64,000 nucleotides of DNA, from NCBI GenBank assembly GCA_019359285.1, contig JAHHHQ010000036.1:186001-250000 (forward strand), written 5' to 3'. Positions 14,510 through 22,833 of the stretch are shown piece by piece (within the stretch, counting starts at the first letter, position 1; each line of letters opens with the position of its first letter). The position numbers and the translations under genes were made by a program. The notes below the pieces were generated by a model, which did not search any database, was not told where the DNA came from, and was given only the letters and a program-made list of their open reading frames with translations. This stretch comes from Nodosilinea sp. WJT8-NPBG4. GTDB lineage: Bacteria > Cyanobacteriota > Cyanobacteriia > Phormidesmidales > Phormidesmidaceae.

Positions 14510-15070
14510 TTAGTTAAATCTAATAGTAGGGCTGCTTTCTTCGAGCATAACGCCTCTCTCTAAATTAAATCGATACTTATCAAGGCTGAGTATGCACTTC
14601 CATAACTCACCTTGATACCCGTCAATCTCACCGCCTACTAGCACCTGGTAAGGCTTAAAGCCTCTCCAAGATGATTCGTTAGGGCCAATACCTAACTTAA
14701 ACCTATCGGCCTTAATGCCCATTAGAGCGCCTTGGCCTACAAATTCACCATGTTTTAGATCTAACTTGTTCTCTGTATAGTATTTGACGATTTGGAAGCC
14801 AAGGTCAAATATCTTTTTTGAGCCACCATCGGGGAACTGTTTTGTTTTTACCTTAAAGTGAGGATAAACACACCAAAAACCTTCTAAAGGAGCTACGTCT
14901 ACTTTTTGCTTAATTTTATAATTGAGTTTTTTGCGTACCGAATATCTCCATCCTTGCTCTATTGTTGAACCTTCTGGGTAGGTGTGCAGATTGTACTTAT
15001 TCTCAATATCTGGGCTTTTGCTTAGAGTGCCGTGGAAAACACCATAAGCGCTAAAAATAACATCGTCCAT
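14510..15070 (-). CDS. Unknown protein
   Basis: A 186-residue soluble protein with a basic central part and many aromatic residues, not recognised. It has no membrane segment or catalytic motif that I can name. A weak TAGAAT with ATTAGA upstream (about 15,097-15,115) may be its promoter. Confidence 0.6.
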   Translation of the reverse strand: MDDVIFSAYGVFHGTLSKSPDIENKYNLHTYPEGSTIEQGWRYSVRKKLNYKIKQKVDVAPLEGFWCVYPHFKVKTKQFPDGGSKKIFDLGFQIVKYYTENKLDLKHGEFVGQGALMGIKADRFKLGIGPNESSWRGFKPYQVLVGGEIDGYQGELWKCILSLDKYRFNLERGVMLEESSPTIRFN

Positions 15071-15136
15071 TATTAATAAAATTAAAGTATAAATCTATTC
15101 TACCTTAAATCTAATATTAAACACTCCGTAATACCC

Positions 15137-15568
15137 ATGAGATTTTTTAGCTTTAATTCAAATAAAGAACTTGAATTAATTAAGACTGATGTAATTGAAG
15201 TGAAACGTCAACTTACTTCATTACTTGAGTCTGTGGAGAGAAATAATATAGCCGATGCTGAAGTGTGCGCTTTGATTAAAAAGCAAGATGCCGCTATTGA
15301 TAGATTGAATGTCCTTAACGTTGATAAAGAGAAGAAATTAACTGGTCTTTCTCGCTGGGTAATTTTGGGTGTGTTGGGAGTGATGAGTTTAAGTGTGCAA
15401 TACTCATTGGCCTACGATAAAGGAACGGGAATAAGTGTTAAGCCTAGTTCTGGGTCTAGTCCAATTCTCCCGATTGCATATGGCGTTGCGATCATTGCGA
15501 TTGCTGCCAATCAAGATGATAAGGTTGGGGTTTTGATTGACAGCATTGTGAAAAAGATTAGCGGTTAA
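15137..15568 (+). CDS. Coiled-coil membrane protein
   Basis: A 143-residue protein. Residues about 10-70 are helical with heptads (VKRQLTSLLESVERNN), then a membrane helix at about 73-92 (WVILGVLGVMSLSVQYSLAY), a Gly/Ser linker and a second hydrophobic stretch at about 111-124. Its 3' end overlaps the convergent endonuclease gene by 4 bases. Function unknown. Confidence 0.55.
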   Translation: MRFFSFNSNKELELIKTDVIEVKRQLTSLLESVERNNIADAEVCALIKKQDAAIDRLNVLNVDKEKKLTGLSRWVILGVLGVMSLSVQYSLAYDKGTGISVKPSSGSSPILPIAYGVAIIAIAANQDDKVGVLIDSIVKKISG

Positions 15569-16341
15569 GCGGCTTTTGATTCGGCTTGCATGGCGACTAG
15601 GCGGGCTTTCCATCCTCTAGGCTTTATTATAAAAGTATGGCTATTTAATTCAAGCTCATCTCGGTAGGCGAGGGCATCAGATTTATTTTTGAAATATTTG
15701 TATTGATTTCCGTTTTTGCACCATTGAACCTTCCATGCTTTTTTATCAATACTTAAGCCTCTTAAATCATAGTACTCCATGTACACATGATGGGCATCAA
15801 TAGAAGATGTCCAGCCTTGAGAATGTAATACATTGCCTTTAATTACATTGAAACACGAAGAATTGTGCAGATTATTATCTTTGCAGAACTGAAAAAGATT
15901 TAAGCCTTGAAATGTTGCACCGGCTGGCGAAACCAAGTAATAGGGCTTGGATAGCTTTTCCCGTATAGTTTGTTTTGTTTCAGGAGAAGGCACCTTACCC
16001 AAATGAGCATTTCTCACAGCTTCCATCTGTTTTTGCGAAGGCTTCATTCCCAACGTATTCCAACTTAGTACACCCATTCGAGCATTTAAGCTCAACAATT
16101 TATCTTTCTCCCATTGGGTTGCTATCAAAGATCTTTCAGCAACTTCAGCACTTTCTCTTGTAAGATAAACATCTAAAATAGATTTAATGGGTGTGTGCTT
16201 TTTCCAATACTGTTTATGTCTTACAGGACTTCCTAAATATCGAACATCCTCTTCAGGAAGACATTTTGAAGATCTGACTCCAAAATAAATATGCGGAATT
16301 TCAGCAAAAGAAATGGAGTAGGTATAGTGGTATCTTTCCAT
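15565..16341 (-). CDS. GIY-YIG/NUMOD homing endonuclease
   Basis: A 258-residue protein. Residues 1-95 resemble a phage-type GIY-YIG nuclease (YHYTYSISF, IYFGVRSSK, and a later Glu in AEVAERSLI). Residues about 115-135 (LGKVPSPETKQTIREKLS) fit a NUMOD3 DNA-binding motif, and about 138-165 a NUMOD1-like one (LNLFQFCKDNNL). Such free-standing enzymes cut intron-less or insert-free alleles and copy themselves in. It is tucked between convergent genes, a common insertion position. Confidence 0.7.
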   Translation of the reverse strand: MERYHYTYSISFAEIPHIYFGVRSSKCLPEEDVRYLGSPVRHKQYWKKHTPIKSILDVYLTRESAEVAERSLIATQWEKDKLLSLNARMGVLSWNTLGMKPSQKQMEAVRNAHLGKVPSPETKQTIREKLSKPYYLVSPAGATFQGLNLFQFCKDNNLHNSSCFNVIKGNVLHSQGWTSSIDAHHVYMEYYDLRGLSIDKKAWKVQWCKNGNQYKYFKNKSDALAYRDELELNSHTFIIKPRGWKARLVAMQAESKAA

Positions 16342-16454
16342 ATTATTACCTTTAGGCTTGTTAGGTTGGCTTAATTTTTGAAGGGCAGGATGTAAGCCAA
16401 CATCTTTTCAGGGAAGTTTATAAAGTTTCCCTTAGCCCTATCTGTATAATAGCC

Positions 16455-16485
16455 TCTAACATTAGATAGAATAAAGTAGTATAAT
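16455..16485 (+). promoter_or_regulatory. TCTAA-CA-TTAGA palindrome with overlapping -10 boxes
   Basis: TCTAACATTAGA (16455-16466) is the cleanest palindrome of the element motif. TAGAAT (16467-16472) abuts it, and a consensus TATAAT lies at 16480-16485. The start codon at 16514 is 28 bases after the latter. Confidence 0.65.
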
Positions 16486-16513
16486 ACGGCATTTTGTTAA
16501 TTAGGAGGTACGG

Positions 16514-16936
16514 TTGGAAGATTCTTGTAGATGGTTACTTCTTAGGGATATTTCAGTTTTTAGACCAGACCATTACAAAGTGGTGATCTGCGAAAGAGAC
16601 ACATCTTTGGAAGTTATCGAAGGACACCGGGAGCGGCGTAATACCTATGTAGTGGATATGTTCACAGGTCGATCATGGGGCAGAATCGGAAGCGGTCAGT
16701 ATTTGAAGTGGAGCAGTATTCCCCCAGCAGGAATGCTGCTCTCTTCATCAGAACATCGTCCCATGCCTGACAAACATATAGTGATATGCTCGAAAGTCCC
16801 GCAATACTTTGGCCCTCGAATCGGTAGAGTTCACGCTGATTCAAATCAACTGTTATGGCAGATTTTTTCAGACACATCTAACAGTTGGATAGGGATTCCT
16901 GCAAGTTACATAGAAGGTTGGTTAAACTTACCATGA
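16514..16936 (+). CDS. Unknown protein, TTG start
   Basis: A 140-residue protein starting at TTG after a strong AGGAGG, which fixes the start. It has several Trp and Arg and no recognised motif. Its stop overlaps the next ATG (ATGA). Confidence 0.6.
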   Translation: MEDSCRWLLLRDISVFRPDHYKVVICERDTSLEVIEGHRERRNTYVVDMFTGRSWGRIGSGQYLKWSSIPPAGMLLSSSEHRPMPDKHIVICSKVPQYFGPRIGRVHADSNQLLWQIFSDTSNSWIGIPASYIEGWLNLP

Positions 16937-17628
16937 ACTTAAATTCAATACTTGACTTCATTAAAGACTTTGTGGGTTGGCAGGAAAGTAAAAAACCATT
17001 TAGGTTTGATATAATTTCTCAGCATGAATACGAATCTGGTCTGCTTTTACGGGTCAGTAGAGAGTCGATTACAAATCTACAAAACGACGCACAGCTAACC
17101 AGCTACATTTGGATTGACAAAGATAAGCGTAAGCCGTACCTGTACGTCTTTCTTGATAGCCTGGGGGGTATGGGTATTAGGAATCTTTCACACAGAATTC
17201 AGGTTCTCAGCTCAGAGAGAACGTTACAAGATGGCGCAGTAAGGATTAGCTCTCATCTGTCATCATTTTATTATTTAGGTAATAATAATCAAGCTAACGC
17301 CATTATCCTTAAATTAATTCTATATTGTCACGGGCAAAATTACGATAATTGCGATTGGGATTGGGAGATAACAGCTATCCGTAAACAGAATTTAGGATTT
17401 GAATATACAGACCATACTCAGAGTAAAGCTAGAGAAGATAACAGATATAGCCTAAATCGATTTGAGATTAGATTCCCATTACCTAGAGGGATTAGTGCAG
17501 GTTTATTTAATAAATTAAGTGAGGCTGTAATAAAACCTATACGGGAATCGCCTAAAAGCAGAGTATTAGAAATTACACTGCTTGGTGCTATTTTAATAGG
17601 TGTACTTTGGATTATTGTTAATCGGTAA
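16933..17628 (+). CDS. Unknown protein with C-terminal membrane anchor
   Basis: A 231-residue protein. A soluble domain of about 205 residues is followed by a single C-terminal hydrophobic helix (ITLLGAILIGVLWIIV) ending VNR, i.e. a tail anchor. The ATG at 16933 overlaps the previous stop and is preferred over upstream starts. It overlaps the convergent gene by 11 bases. The soluble part is not recognised. Confidence 0.6.
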   Translation: MNLNSILDFIKDFVGWQESKKPFRFDIISQHEYESGLLLRVSRESITNLQNDAQLTSYIWIDKDKRKPYLYVFLDSLGGMGIRNLSHRIQVLSSERTLQDGAVRISSHLSSFYYLGNNNQANAIILKLILYCHGQNYDNCDWDWEITAIRKQNLGFEYTDHTQSKAREDNRYSLNRFEIRFPLPRGISAGLFNKLSEAVIKPIRESPKSRVLEITLLGAILIGVLWIIVNR

Positions 17629-17866
17629 TAGACTTTATCTCATCGTAGGTTTCAAGCAAATCTTTTAATTCACTAACATCAATCAAACCTTTAGAAATCA
17701 AAAGTTCAACCAACCTACCGTTAAATTCTTTAAGCTTTTCAACAGTAGATTTTAATTGCTCTAGTTCACCGTCATAATAGCTACCTTGCAATTGTCCTTC
17801 GACGTAAGTTGATAAAAGTTCATTTCTTTCTTCTGTATGCCAGCTTTTAACGTATTTGATTTTCAT
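17618..17866 (-). CDS. Small helical/coiled-coil protein
   Basis: An 82-residue acidic helical protein (LEQLKSTVEKLKEFNGRL), not recognised. It is convergent with the tail-anchored gene and shares 11 bases with it. Confidence 0.5.
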   Translation of the reverse strand: MKIKYVKSWHTEERNELLSTYVEGQLQGSYYDGELEQLKSTVEKLKEFNGRLVELLISKGLIDVSELKDLLETYDEIKSITD

Positions 17867-17895
17867 CTTTAATCCTTATATATTTTAGTTTGTAG

Positions 17896-18144
17896 TCAAC
17901 CGATAACCTGTTTTTTAGTTAAATAAAGCGTCACATTATCCTTAGCTCTAGTAAAGCGTATACCTTCCATTGCTAAATACAAACAGATTTGATCAGTAAC
18001 AATGGGTCTAAGCACTTCAATCTCTTTTACATATCCTAATGAGTAGCTATGGCTTTTTACAACAATATAATCATCAGAGCTATCTGTAGAATCATCTGAT
18101 AATCTTTCGTCGAACCACGATAACGCTTTTTCAAGAGGTGTCAT
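17896..18144 (-). CDS. Small unknown protein
   Basis: An 82-residue protein with an acidic Ser/Asp run (SDDSTDSSDD), not recognised. It starts 18 bases after its predicted transcription start. Confidence 0.55.
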   Translation of the reverse strand: MTPLEKALSWFDERLSDDSTDSSDDYIVVKSHSYSLGYVKEIEVLRPIVTDQICLYLAMEGIRFTRAKDNVTLYLTKKQVIG

Positions 18145-18168
18145 TGGTTTAATCCTTTAATTTCATCT

Positions 18169-18197
18169 ATTCTAACACTCACTCAAATCAAATGCAT
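18169..18197 (-). promoter_or_regulatory. Class 1 element promoter: ATGCAT-N17-TAGAAT
   Basis: On the minus strand, ATGCAT (18197-18192), 17 bases and TAGAAT (18174-18169), with TTAGA overlapping the -10 box. It matches the other class 1 promoters except for the first -35 base. Confidence 0.55.
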
Positions 18198-18238
18198 ACC
18201 ACATTAGATAAAGTTAAAGTAAATCTAAGGGTGCTTCT

Positions 18239-18688
18239 GTGAACAAAGGATTTACTTTGATTGAGTTGATGGTAGTAATGGTAATCATAGGCATACTTGC
18301 TGCTATAGGATTACCCATCTATCTTAATCAAATAATGAAAGCTGAGAACACTGAAGTACTAATGCTGCTTGATAGCTTAGCTACTCCAATAGAAGAATTT
18401 AATTTAATTAATAACCGATATCCTGCTGATGTAAATTCAGGTAATAACCCAGGCTTGTCTGTATGGCCTACTGAAATCCCTTTTGATTCAGTTTTAGATT
18501 ATGAGCATTGGAGTGTTGAGCACAATATGTGTGTTGTTCTAATAAATCACTTTGGCAGAAATAGGGTGAGAGATGCCCCTGTTCATATGAAAGCGGGTGA
18601 AGTAGGTTCCATTGTTATGGTTGACGATGATTTCATTAAAACTATTGCTGAATATCCTTGCGATTCTCCAAGAGGGTCTATTCGTTAA
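18239..18688 (+). CDS. Type IV prepilin-like protein
   Basis: A 149-residue protein with a textbook prepilin leader: MNKG, cleavage before F5 (GFTLIELMVVMVIIGILAA), and Glu at position +5 of the mature chain. The hydrophobic helix spans residues 5-27, and the rest is a soluble globular head with Cys at about 98 and 140 that could form the usual C-terminal disulfide loop. The host PilD peptidase could process it, and it could enter host type IV pili or a pseudopilus. The start is GTG, preceded by CTAAGGGTG. ATTAGA with TAAAGT lies at 18,203-18,214. A pilin gene inside a phage-like element is unusual. Confidence 0.8.
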   Translation: MNKGFTLIELMVVMVIIGILAAIGLPIYLNQIMKAENTEVLMLLDSLATPIEEFNLINNRYPADVNSGNNPGLSVWPTEIPFDSVLDYEHWSVEHNMCVVLINHFGRNRVRDAPVHMKAGEVGSIVMVDDDFIKTIAEYPCDSPRGSIR

Positions 18689-18704
18689 AATTAAAATAAA
18701 ACAT

Positions 18705-19118
18705 ATGCGCTTTAATTACGCTAACTTAAATCTCTGTATTGATAGAGTAGTCACACTCACCGATAACGTAGGTGAGGATAAAGAAACTGAGGTAGGTTAT
18801 AAGCTTGAAGATTCAGCAGCTACTAAAGGAGAATTGGTTAAGTACCGTCCTTTATTTGTTTCTGCGTTACTAGAGGAACAAAACTACTCCACTCAAGCCT
18901 TATCTACTGCTAACGATGGAATTAAATTTAGCGGCAACACCTCTCAAATCATCAGTTGGCTAAGAGAACAGATTGCACAGGATAAAGGTTTAATCGCTGA
19001 TGGGTATACAATCCCACCCGGTTACGATGCTTACTCCGCATATCGTGAGCTACTGCTTAAATTGAAAATTGAACCTGACGACGCGACAATCCCAGTTATG
19101 TCTATTATTGTTGCTTAG
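18705..19118 (+). CDS. Unknown protein
   Basis: A 137-residue soluble protein downstream of the pilin gene and on the same strand. I chose the ATG at 18705 (MRFNYANLNL), since longer frames run into the pilin gene. Not recognised. It overlaps the convergent gene by 14 bases. Confidence 0.55.
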   Translation: MRFNYANLNLCIDRVVTLTDNVGEDKETEVGYKLEDSAATKGELVKYRPLFVSALLEEQNYSTQALSTANDGIKFSGNTSQIISWLREQIAQDKGLIADGYTIPPGYDAYSAYRELLLKLKIEPDDATIPVMSIIVA

Positions 19119-19497
19119 CCTTCACAATCTGAGCATTACCGTTTGACTCTCTCATTTTAGTCAATTCGTTATTAGCATCCTTAAGAAAGATACGATACAA
19201 GTACTCTAAATCAGAGAATGCACCCTTAAGGGATGCATATAAACCGGATTGAGCTTTCTTATTTACATCGTGTAATTCTGAAAAGTAAACCTTATATCGA
19301 TTTAACTCAATAGCACTTCGCTTACTTTCAGCATTTGCATACTGCCTTGAGATTTTGAATAAGGCATTGAATAAACGTAACCAGCTAAAAAAGGCATCGC
19401 GTATGTGCGCTGAACATATTTGAATTGATTCACCGTCTTTAACTACCGTTATACCTTTGGTGTCTAAAAACACTTCTAATTTAATTAAGCGCTTCAT
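19105..19497 (-). CDS. Unknown helical protein
   Basis: A 130-residue basic, helical protein, not recognised. It is coupled to the HNH gene upstream by an ATGA overlap, at the end of a minus-strand cluster. Confidence 0.55.
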   Translation of the reverse strand: MKRLIKLEVFLDTKGITVVKDGESIQICSAHIRDAFFSWLRLFNALFKISRQYANAESKRSAIELNRYKVYFSELHDVNKKAQSGLYASLKGAFSDLEYLYRIFLKDANNELTKMRESNGNAQIVKAKQQ

Positions 19498-19919
19498 TGT
19501 AAAAGTCCTAAAAATAATCTACAGAGTATGAACACACAGACAAAACCTACTAACACCTCTGTTAAGCCTAACAGACAATATTTAAGCCAAAAATGTAGTC
19601 GTAGCTTGAATAGGTAATCTTGAGTATTTGAATTAGTCCAATGGGCATCACTCCATTTATAGTTGTCGGGATGATGCGCCATACCCTTATGTCTGCTGTG
19701 ATGGTTAAGGCATAAAGGGAATACAGACCAGCCAGGTACTTCTAAATCAGGTTCAGGGGTATGGCCAAACAAACCACGCTTACCATAGTAGGCATGATGG
19801 ACGTTAAGCGCCTCAGCACCACATAAGGTACATTGATGCCTAAGCATTCCATTAACCTGCTTACGGGTCTTAGGCCATTCCTTACCGTAACGTTCTTTCC
19901 CTTCATCCGAATAAGTCAT
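19494..19919 (-). CDS. HNH endonuclease-like protein with C-terminal membrane helix
   Basis: A 141-residue protein. Residues 28-80 have the HNH pattern: C30-x2-C33, H41-H42 (LNVHHAYY), C70, H73-H74 and H77 (LCLNHHSRHKG), i.e. a zinc-bound beta-beta-alpha metal nuclease fold. Residues 112-140 are strongly hydrophobic (EVLVGFVCVFILC), which would tether it to the membrane. HNH nucleases are normally soluble, so the tail is odd. It is coupled by ATGA overlaps to genes on both sides, next to the membrane ATPase cluster, suggesting action on DNA at the membrane. Confidence 0.7.
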   Translation of the reverse strand: MTYSDEGKERYGKEWPKTRKQVNGMLRHQCTLCGAEALNVHHAYYGKRGLFGHTPEPDLEVPGWSVFPLCLNHHSRHKGMAHHPDNYKWSDAHWTNSNTQDYLFKLRLHFWLKYCLLGLTEVLVGFVCVFILCRLFLGLLQ

Positions 19920-20170
19920 GGAACTAACCAGTAAGATACATTGCTGAAGTATGAATTACAGAACCCACCTTTTAACAGTAGTTCTTTAGGAAGGTCATTA
20001 GCTGCTGTCTTAGTACAGAATATGCCCGGTTGTATTTCAACCAAGTCAGTATTATTACGCAACCTGTTTAGATTCGATTCTCTATAAGCGAAGCGCTCAA
20101 CTACTGTAAAACCTACTCCTGCTGTAAAACTGACAACAGCTATTAAACTCAAAGCGGTTGATTGTTTCAC
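19916..20170 (-). CDS. Small membrane-anchored or exported protein
   Basis: An 84-residue protein with an N-terminal hydrophobic helix (residues 6-25, TALSLIAVVSFTAGVGFTVV) and an outside part carrying two Cys. Overlapping junctions place it in the HNH/ATPase cluster. Not recognised. Confidence 0.55.
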   Translation of the reverse strand: MKQSTALSLIAVVSFTAGVGFTVVERFAYRESNLNRLRNNTDLVEIQPGIFCTKTAANDLPKELLLKGGFCNSYFSNVSYWLVP

Positions 20171-20349
20171 CGGCCCACAAGCTCCATGGCTGTATGCGAC
20201 GTAGTTAAATCCTCAATAGATGCATTAATTAAATTAAAGCTATCCCTTACCGCTGCATCTTGCGTAGCGTTAAGTAGCTCAGTCGATAGGGTTTTAGCCC
20301 GGTTAAGAGTGTTTAACAGACTTAGATATAGTTGAAGATTTTCGTTCAT
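20167..20349 (-). CDS. Small helical protein
   Basis: A 60-residue helical protein (LQLYLSLLNTLNRAKTLS), coupled to the downstream gene by ATGA. Not recognised. Confidence 0.5.
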   Translation of the reverse strand: MNENLQLYLSLLNTLNRAKTLSTELLNATQDAAVRDSFNLINASIEDLTTSHTAMELVGR

Positions 20350-20422
20350 TTAAGTTAGTCCTACTTTTGTTTAATATTATACGGGCAAAGGAACGTTAAA
20401 GCAAGTGACGATTTTCAGGATG

Positions 20423-22162
20423 TTAGCGAAGTGTGACTGTGTAGCCTTCGTTATTTTCCGTAAGCAATTCAATTGACATAGCCGCTGTTATGTACTTAGC
20501 GATTGAATCTACTTTTCTGTCCGGTAGAAGACCATCACGTAGCCATTTAGTAGCCCAGGCTGAGCTACCTGTAACATCAGAAGCTTTGAATGTATTACCG
20601 TGCCCAACCTTTTTAAGGTGCTCCAAAAACCCACCTAGACATTGATGTTCTTTTTTAGGTGACGATAACGCTTGCTTAATCACACCATCAATATAATCGG
20701 TACAGATAACAGGGTCATCCACAGGTTCACCCATTAGGGAATCAAGGTCTACCATATCTCCTAAAAGAGTATCTAGGCTAGGAGCATCCATTAATTGAGT
20801 AGCAGCCTTAGGTGTTTCAGCGTCAAGCAAGGATAGCTGAGCCGTAGCGATAGAAGGTGTTGTCACATTTTGAGGTTCACTTACCCAAGATCTAGTATCA
20901 CGGTCATAACCTGAGTAGTTATGCAGCCGGTCTAATGGTTGCCATTCGTTATAAAAAATAGCTCGGTCAACTTCTGACTTATCCATTAAATCTTCAAGTG
21001 TTTTCATTCCCTCTTCAGGAGATGGTACAAAAGAAGTATTGATAAATTGAGAAGCTAAGTCTTTGCGCTTTTTAGAGACAATGGCAATAGGCTTAAAGAT
21101 GGCCCTATCCCCGCCTGTCATTCCCATAGAGCCGTTGTGGGGAATCTGACCCACACCCCATACATACTTACGTCGGCTATCCCCTGAAGATGATACGCCG
21201 ATCATAAAAGATATAAAGCTAGCAAATTCTGCTTTGTCAGTAGACAGAAACTTGCGGCATGTAATAGTCCATTCGTCGATTACATACAAAATATCCTCTG
21301 GCGTATCCTTAAACTCTTGAATACGCTCTTTGAACCACTTAATATAATCAGCGTCTTCTAATGACTCATGGCTGATACGATGCACTCTATCAAAATGGGT
21401 TGTCCAATACCCAGTTTCTTTAGGGTCATTTTTGGGATCAATGCCGACTACTTTAATACCTGGATTTAACGCTTTAACATGAGCGATAGCATTTGATACC
21501 AGCATCCCCTTACCTGCTCCAGGGTTGCCAATAATCAGCAAAGACTCTAAGGTTTCTGCCATTTGAACAGGGATAGGCTTTTTAGCTTTGTGAGCAGACC
21601 TAACCTCTTGTGTATAGTCTTTGATTACGGTAGCCGTAGATTGCGGCTGTACTGGCATCTCAGCCTGCCTAGCCTGAATGATTTGGTCTACCACGCTAGG
21701 TACTGTGGTATTTTGCTCTACCCATTCATCAGGGGCTAACGGCTCATTGTAGAAAGCTTCTACATTTTCAGTTAGGTTAACTTGCTCATAATCTGTAAGC
21801 CCTGTAGATTCTTCAGGGTTTGATTCTTGCTTAACTCTCACAGGCGGGGCTACCTCTACAGTCTCAGGAGTATCGATAACTTCCTCAGCCTCTACAGTAA
21901 TAGCAGATCTCTTTGCCGACTTTGATTGTTTACGGCTTGCATACTTAAAATCGTTTATGCCCGCTAACGCTATAGACAAAGCAAAGGCAGGCGCTACAGA
22001 TAGGCAAATGATAGGAGCTACTACACAACCAATTACGCCGACTAGGCCGGGGTGTTGTGTCATGTGGCCAACAAAAAAGGGTTCGTCGCCTAAAGCATAT
22101 TCATCGTTTAATCCTAGGGTGCTTGCCAACTTACCAGCTCCCCCTGATGTTTGAATGGTCAT
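20423..22162 (-). CDS. Membrane-anchored P-loop ATPase (HerA/FtsK/VirD4-like)
   Basis: A 579-residue protein. Residues 38-70 hold two closely spaced membrane helices (GVIGCVVAPIICLSVAPAF). A proline/acidic linker follows, to about 200. The ATPase domain has Walker A GNPGAGKGM (212-220) and Walker B ILYVIDEW (291-298). The C-terminal region is divergent, with a likely winged-helix stretch near 500-570. This architecture is that of DNA-pumping or coupling ATPases, or of Zot-like assembly ATPases of filamentous phages. The two genes upstream encode a polytopic membrane protein and an exported protein, so an envelope-spanning DNA transfer or assembly complex is plausible. No relaxase or coat protein was recognised to decide which. 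Confidence 0.65.
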   Translation of the reverse strand: MTIQTSGGAGKLASTLGLNDEYALGDEPFFVGHMTQHPGLVGVIGCVVAPIICLSVAPAFALSIALAGINDFKYASRKQSKSAKRSAITVEAEEVIDTPETVEVAPPVRVKQESNPEESTGLTDYEQVNLTENVEAFYNEPLAPDEWVEQNTTVPSVVDQIIQARQAEMPVQPQSTATVIKDYTQEVRSAHKAKKPIPVQMAETLESLLIIGNPGAGKGMLVSNAIAHVKALNPGIKVVGIDPKNDPKETGYWTTHFDRVHRISHESLEDADYIKWFKERIQEFKDTPEDILYVIDEWTITCRKFLSTDKAEFASFISFMIGVSSSGDSRRKYVWGVGQIPHNGSMGMTGGDRAIFKPIAIVSKKRKDLASQFINTSFVPSPEEGMKTLEDLMDKSEVDRAIFYNEWQPLDRLHNYSGYDRDTRSWVSEPQNVTTPSIATAQLSLLDAETPKAATQLMDAPSLDTLLGDMVDLDSLMGEPVDDPVICTDYIDGVIKQALSSPKKEHQCLGGFLEHLKKVGHGNTFKASDVTGSSAWATKWLRDGLLPDRKVDSIAKYITAAMSIELLTENNEGYTVTLR

Positions 22163-22186
22163 TGTACTTAAGTCCTTATATTAGAT

Positions 22187-22208
22187 AGGCATCCAATTAA
22201 GGATGCCT
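22187..22208 (-). promoter_or_regulatory. Stem-loop upstream of the ATPase gene
   Basis: AGGCATCC/GGATGCCT is a perfect 8-bp stem with a 6-base loop, 24 bases before the ATPase ATG and overlapping a possible -10 (TATAAA after TTAGACTG). There is no T-run, so an operator, a 5' leader hairpin or a processing site is likelier than a terminator. Confidence 0.45.
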
Positions 22209-22226
22209 TTATACAGTCTAACCTAT

Positions 22227-22832
22227 TTAATCTGAGTAACTAGTACTTTTTCCCTTAGATGTGCTAAAGAACAGGATCACCCAAATAAACCCCTCAAAGC
22301 TGAGCATGGTTAGAAAGAATTTAACCAACTCGCCATATTGGATATAATAGGCTTCCAGTAGAGGAAAGTCGGCAATGATTGCTGAAATACCACCTTCATA
22401 AGGCGGATACTCGATGAAGCATACAAGCGCTTCAAGGATGTATGCGCAACCGGCTAGCCATCGCCGCTTAGCTACCTCCTTCTCATCTGAGGAATTTACC
22501 CGTACTCGATTAGCGAAGATCTTTTCGATAATACGCGCAGCTTCAGGTGATTCAGTCCCTAGCGCCAATATCTGAAAAAACTGACAGATAGCCATAAGGG
22601 CTACAGCCATAATCGATACAAGGTTATTCCAGATAAAACTTACAAGCTGTTTAACACCGGGGATAGACATTAGAAAGTTGTCAAACGGCAAACTCACAAT
22701 GTCTTCGCTAATCCAACGTGCAACACTTACCCAAGGTTGAACATTAAGCAGAAAGATTAGACCCAGAATAACCCAGATAAAAAACACACCGCCCCAGATA
22801 GCAATAGACCCGTTTCCTTTTTTAGTAGTCAT
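22227..22832 (-). CDS. Polytopic membrane protein
   Basis: A 201-residue protein with about four membrane helices: residues 8-29 (SIAIWGGVFFIWVILGLIFL), 68-92, 127-140 and 170-192. Not recognised by name. It lies between the exported protein and the membrane ATPase, whose partner it may be. Confidence 0.6.
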   Translation of the reverse strand: MTTKKGNGSIAIWGGVFFIWVILGLIFLLNVQPWVSVARWISEDIVSLPFDNFLMSIPGVKQLVSFIWNNLVSIMAVALMAICQFFQILALGTESPEAARIIEKIFANRVRVNSSDEKEVAKRRWLAGCAYILEALVCFIEYPPYEGGISAIIADFPLLEAYYIQYGELVKFFLTMLSFEGFIWVILFFSTSKGKSTSYSD

Positions 22833-22833
22833 G

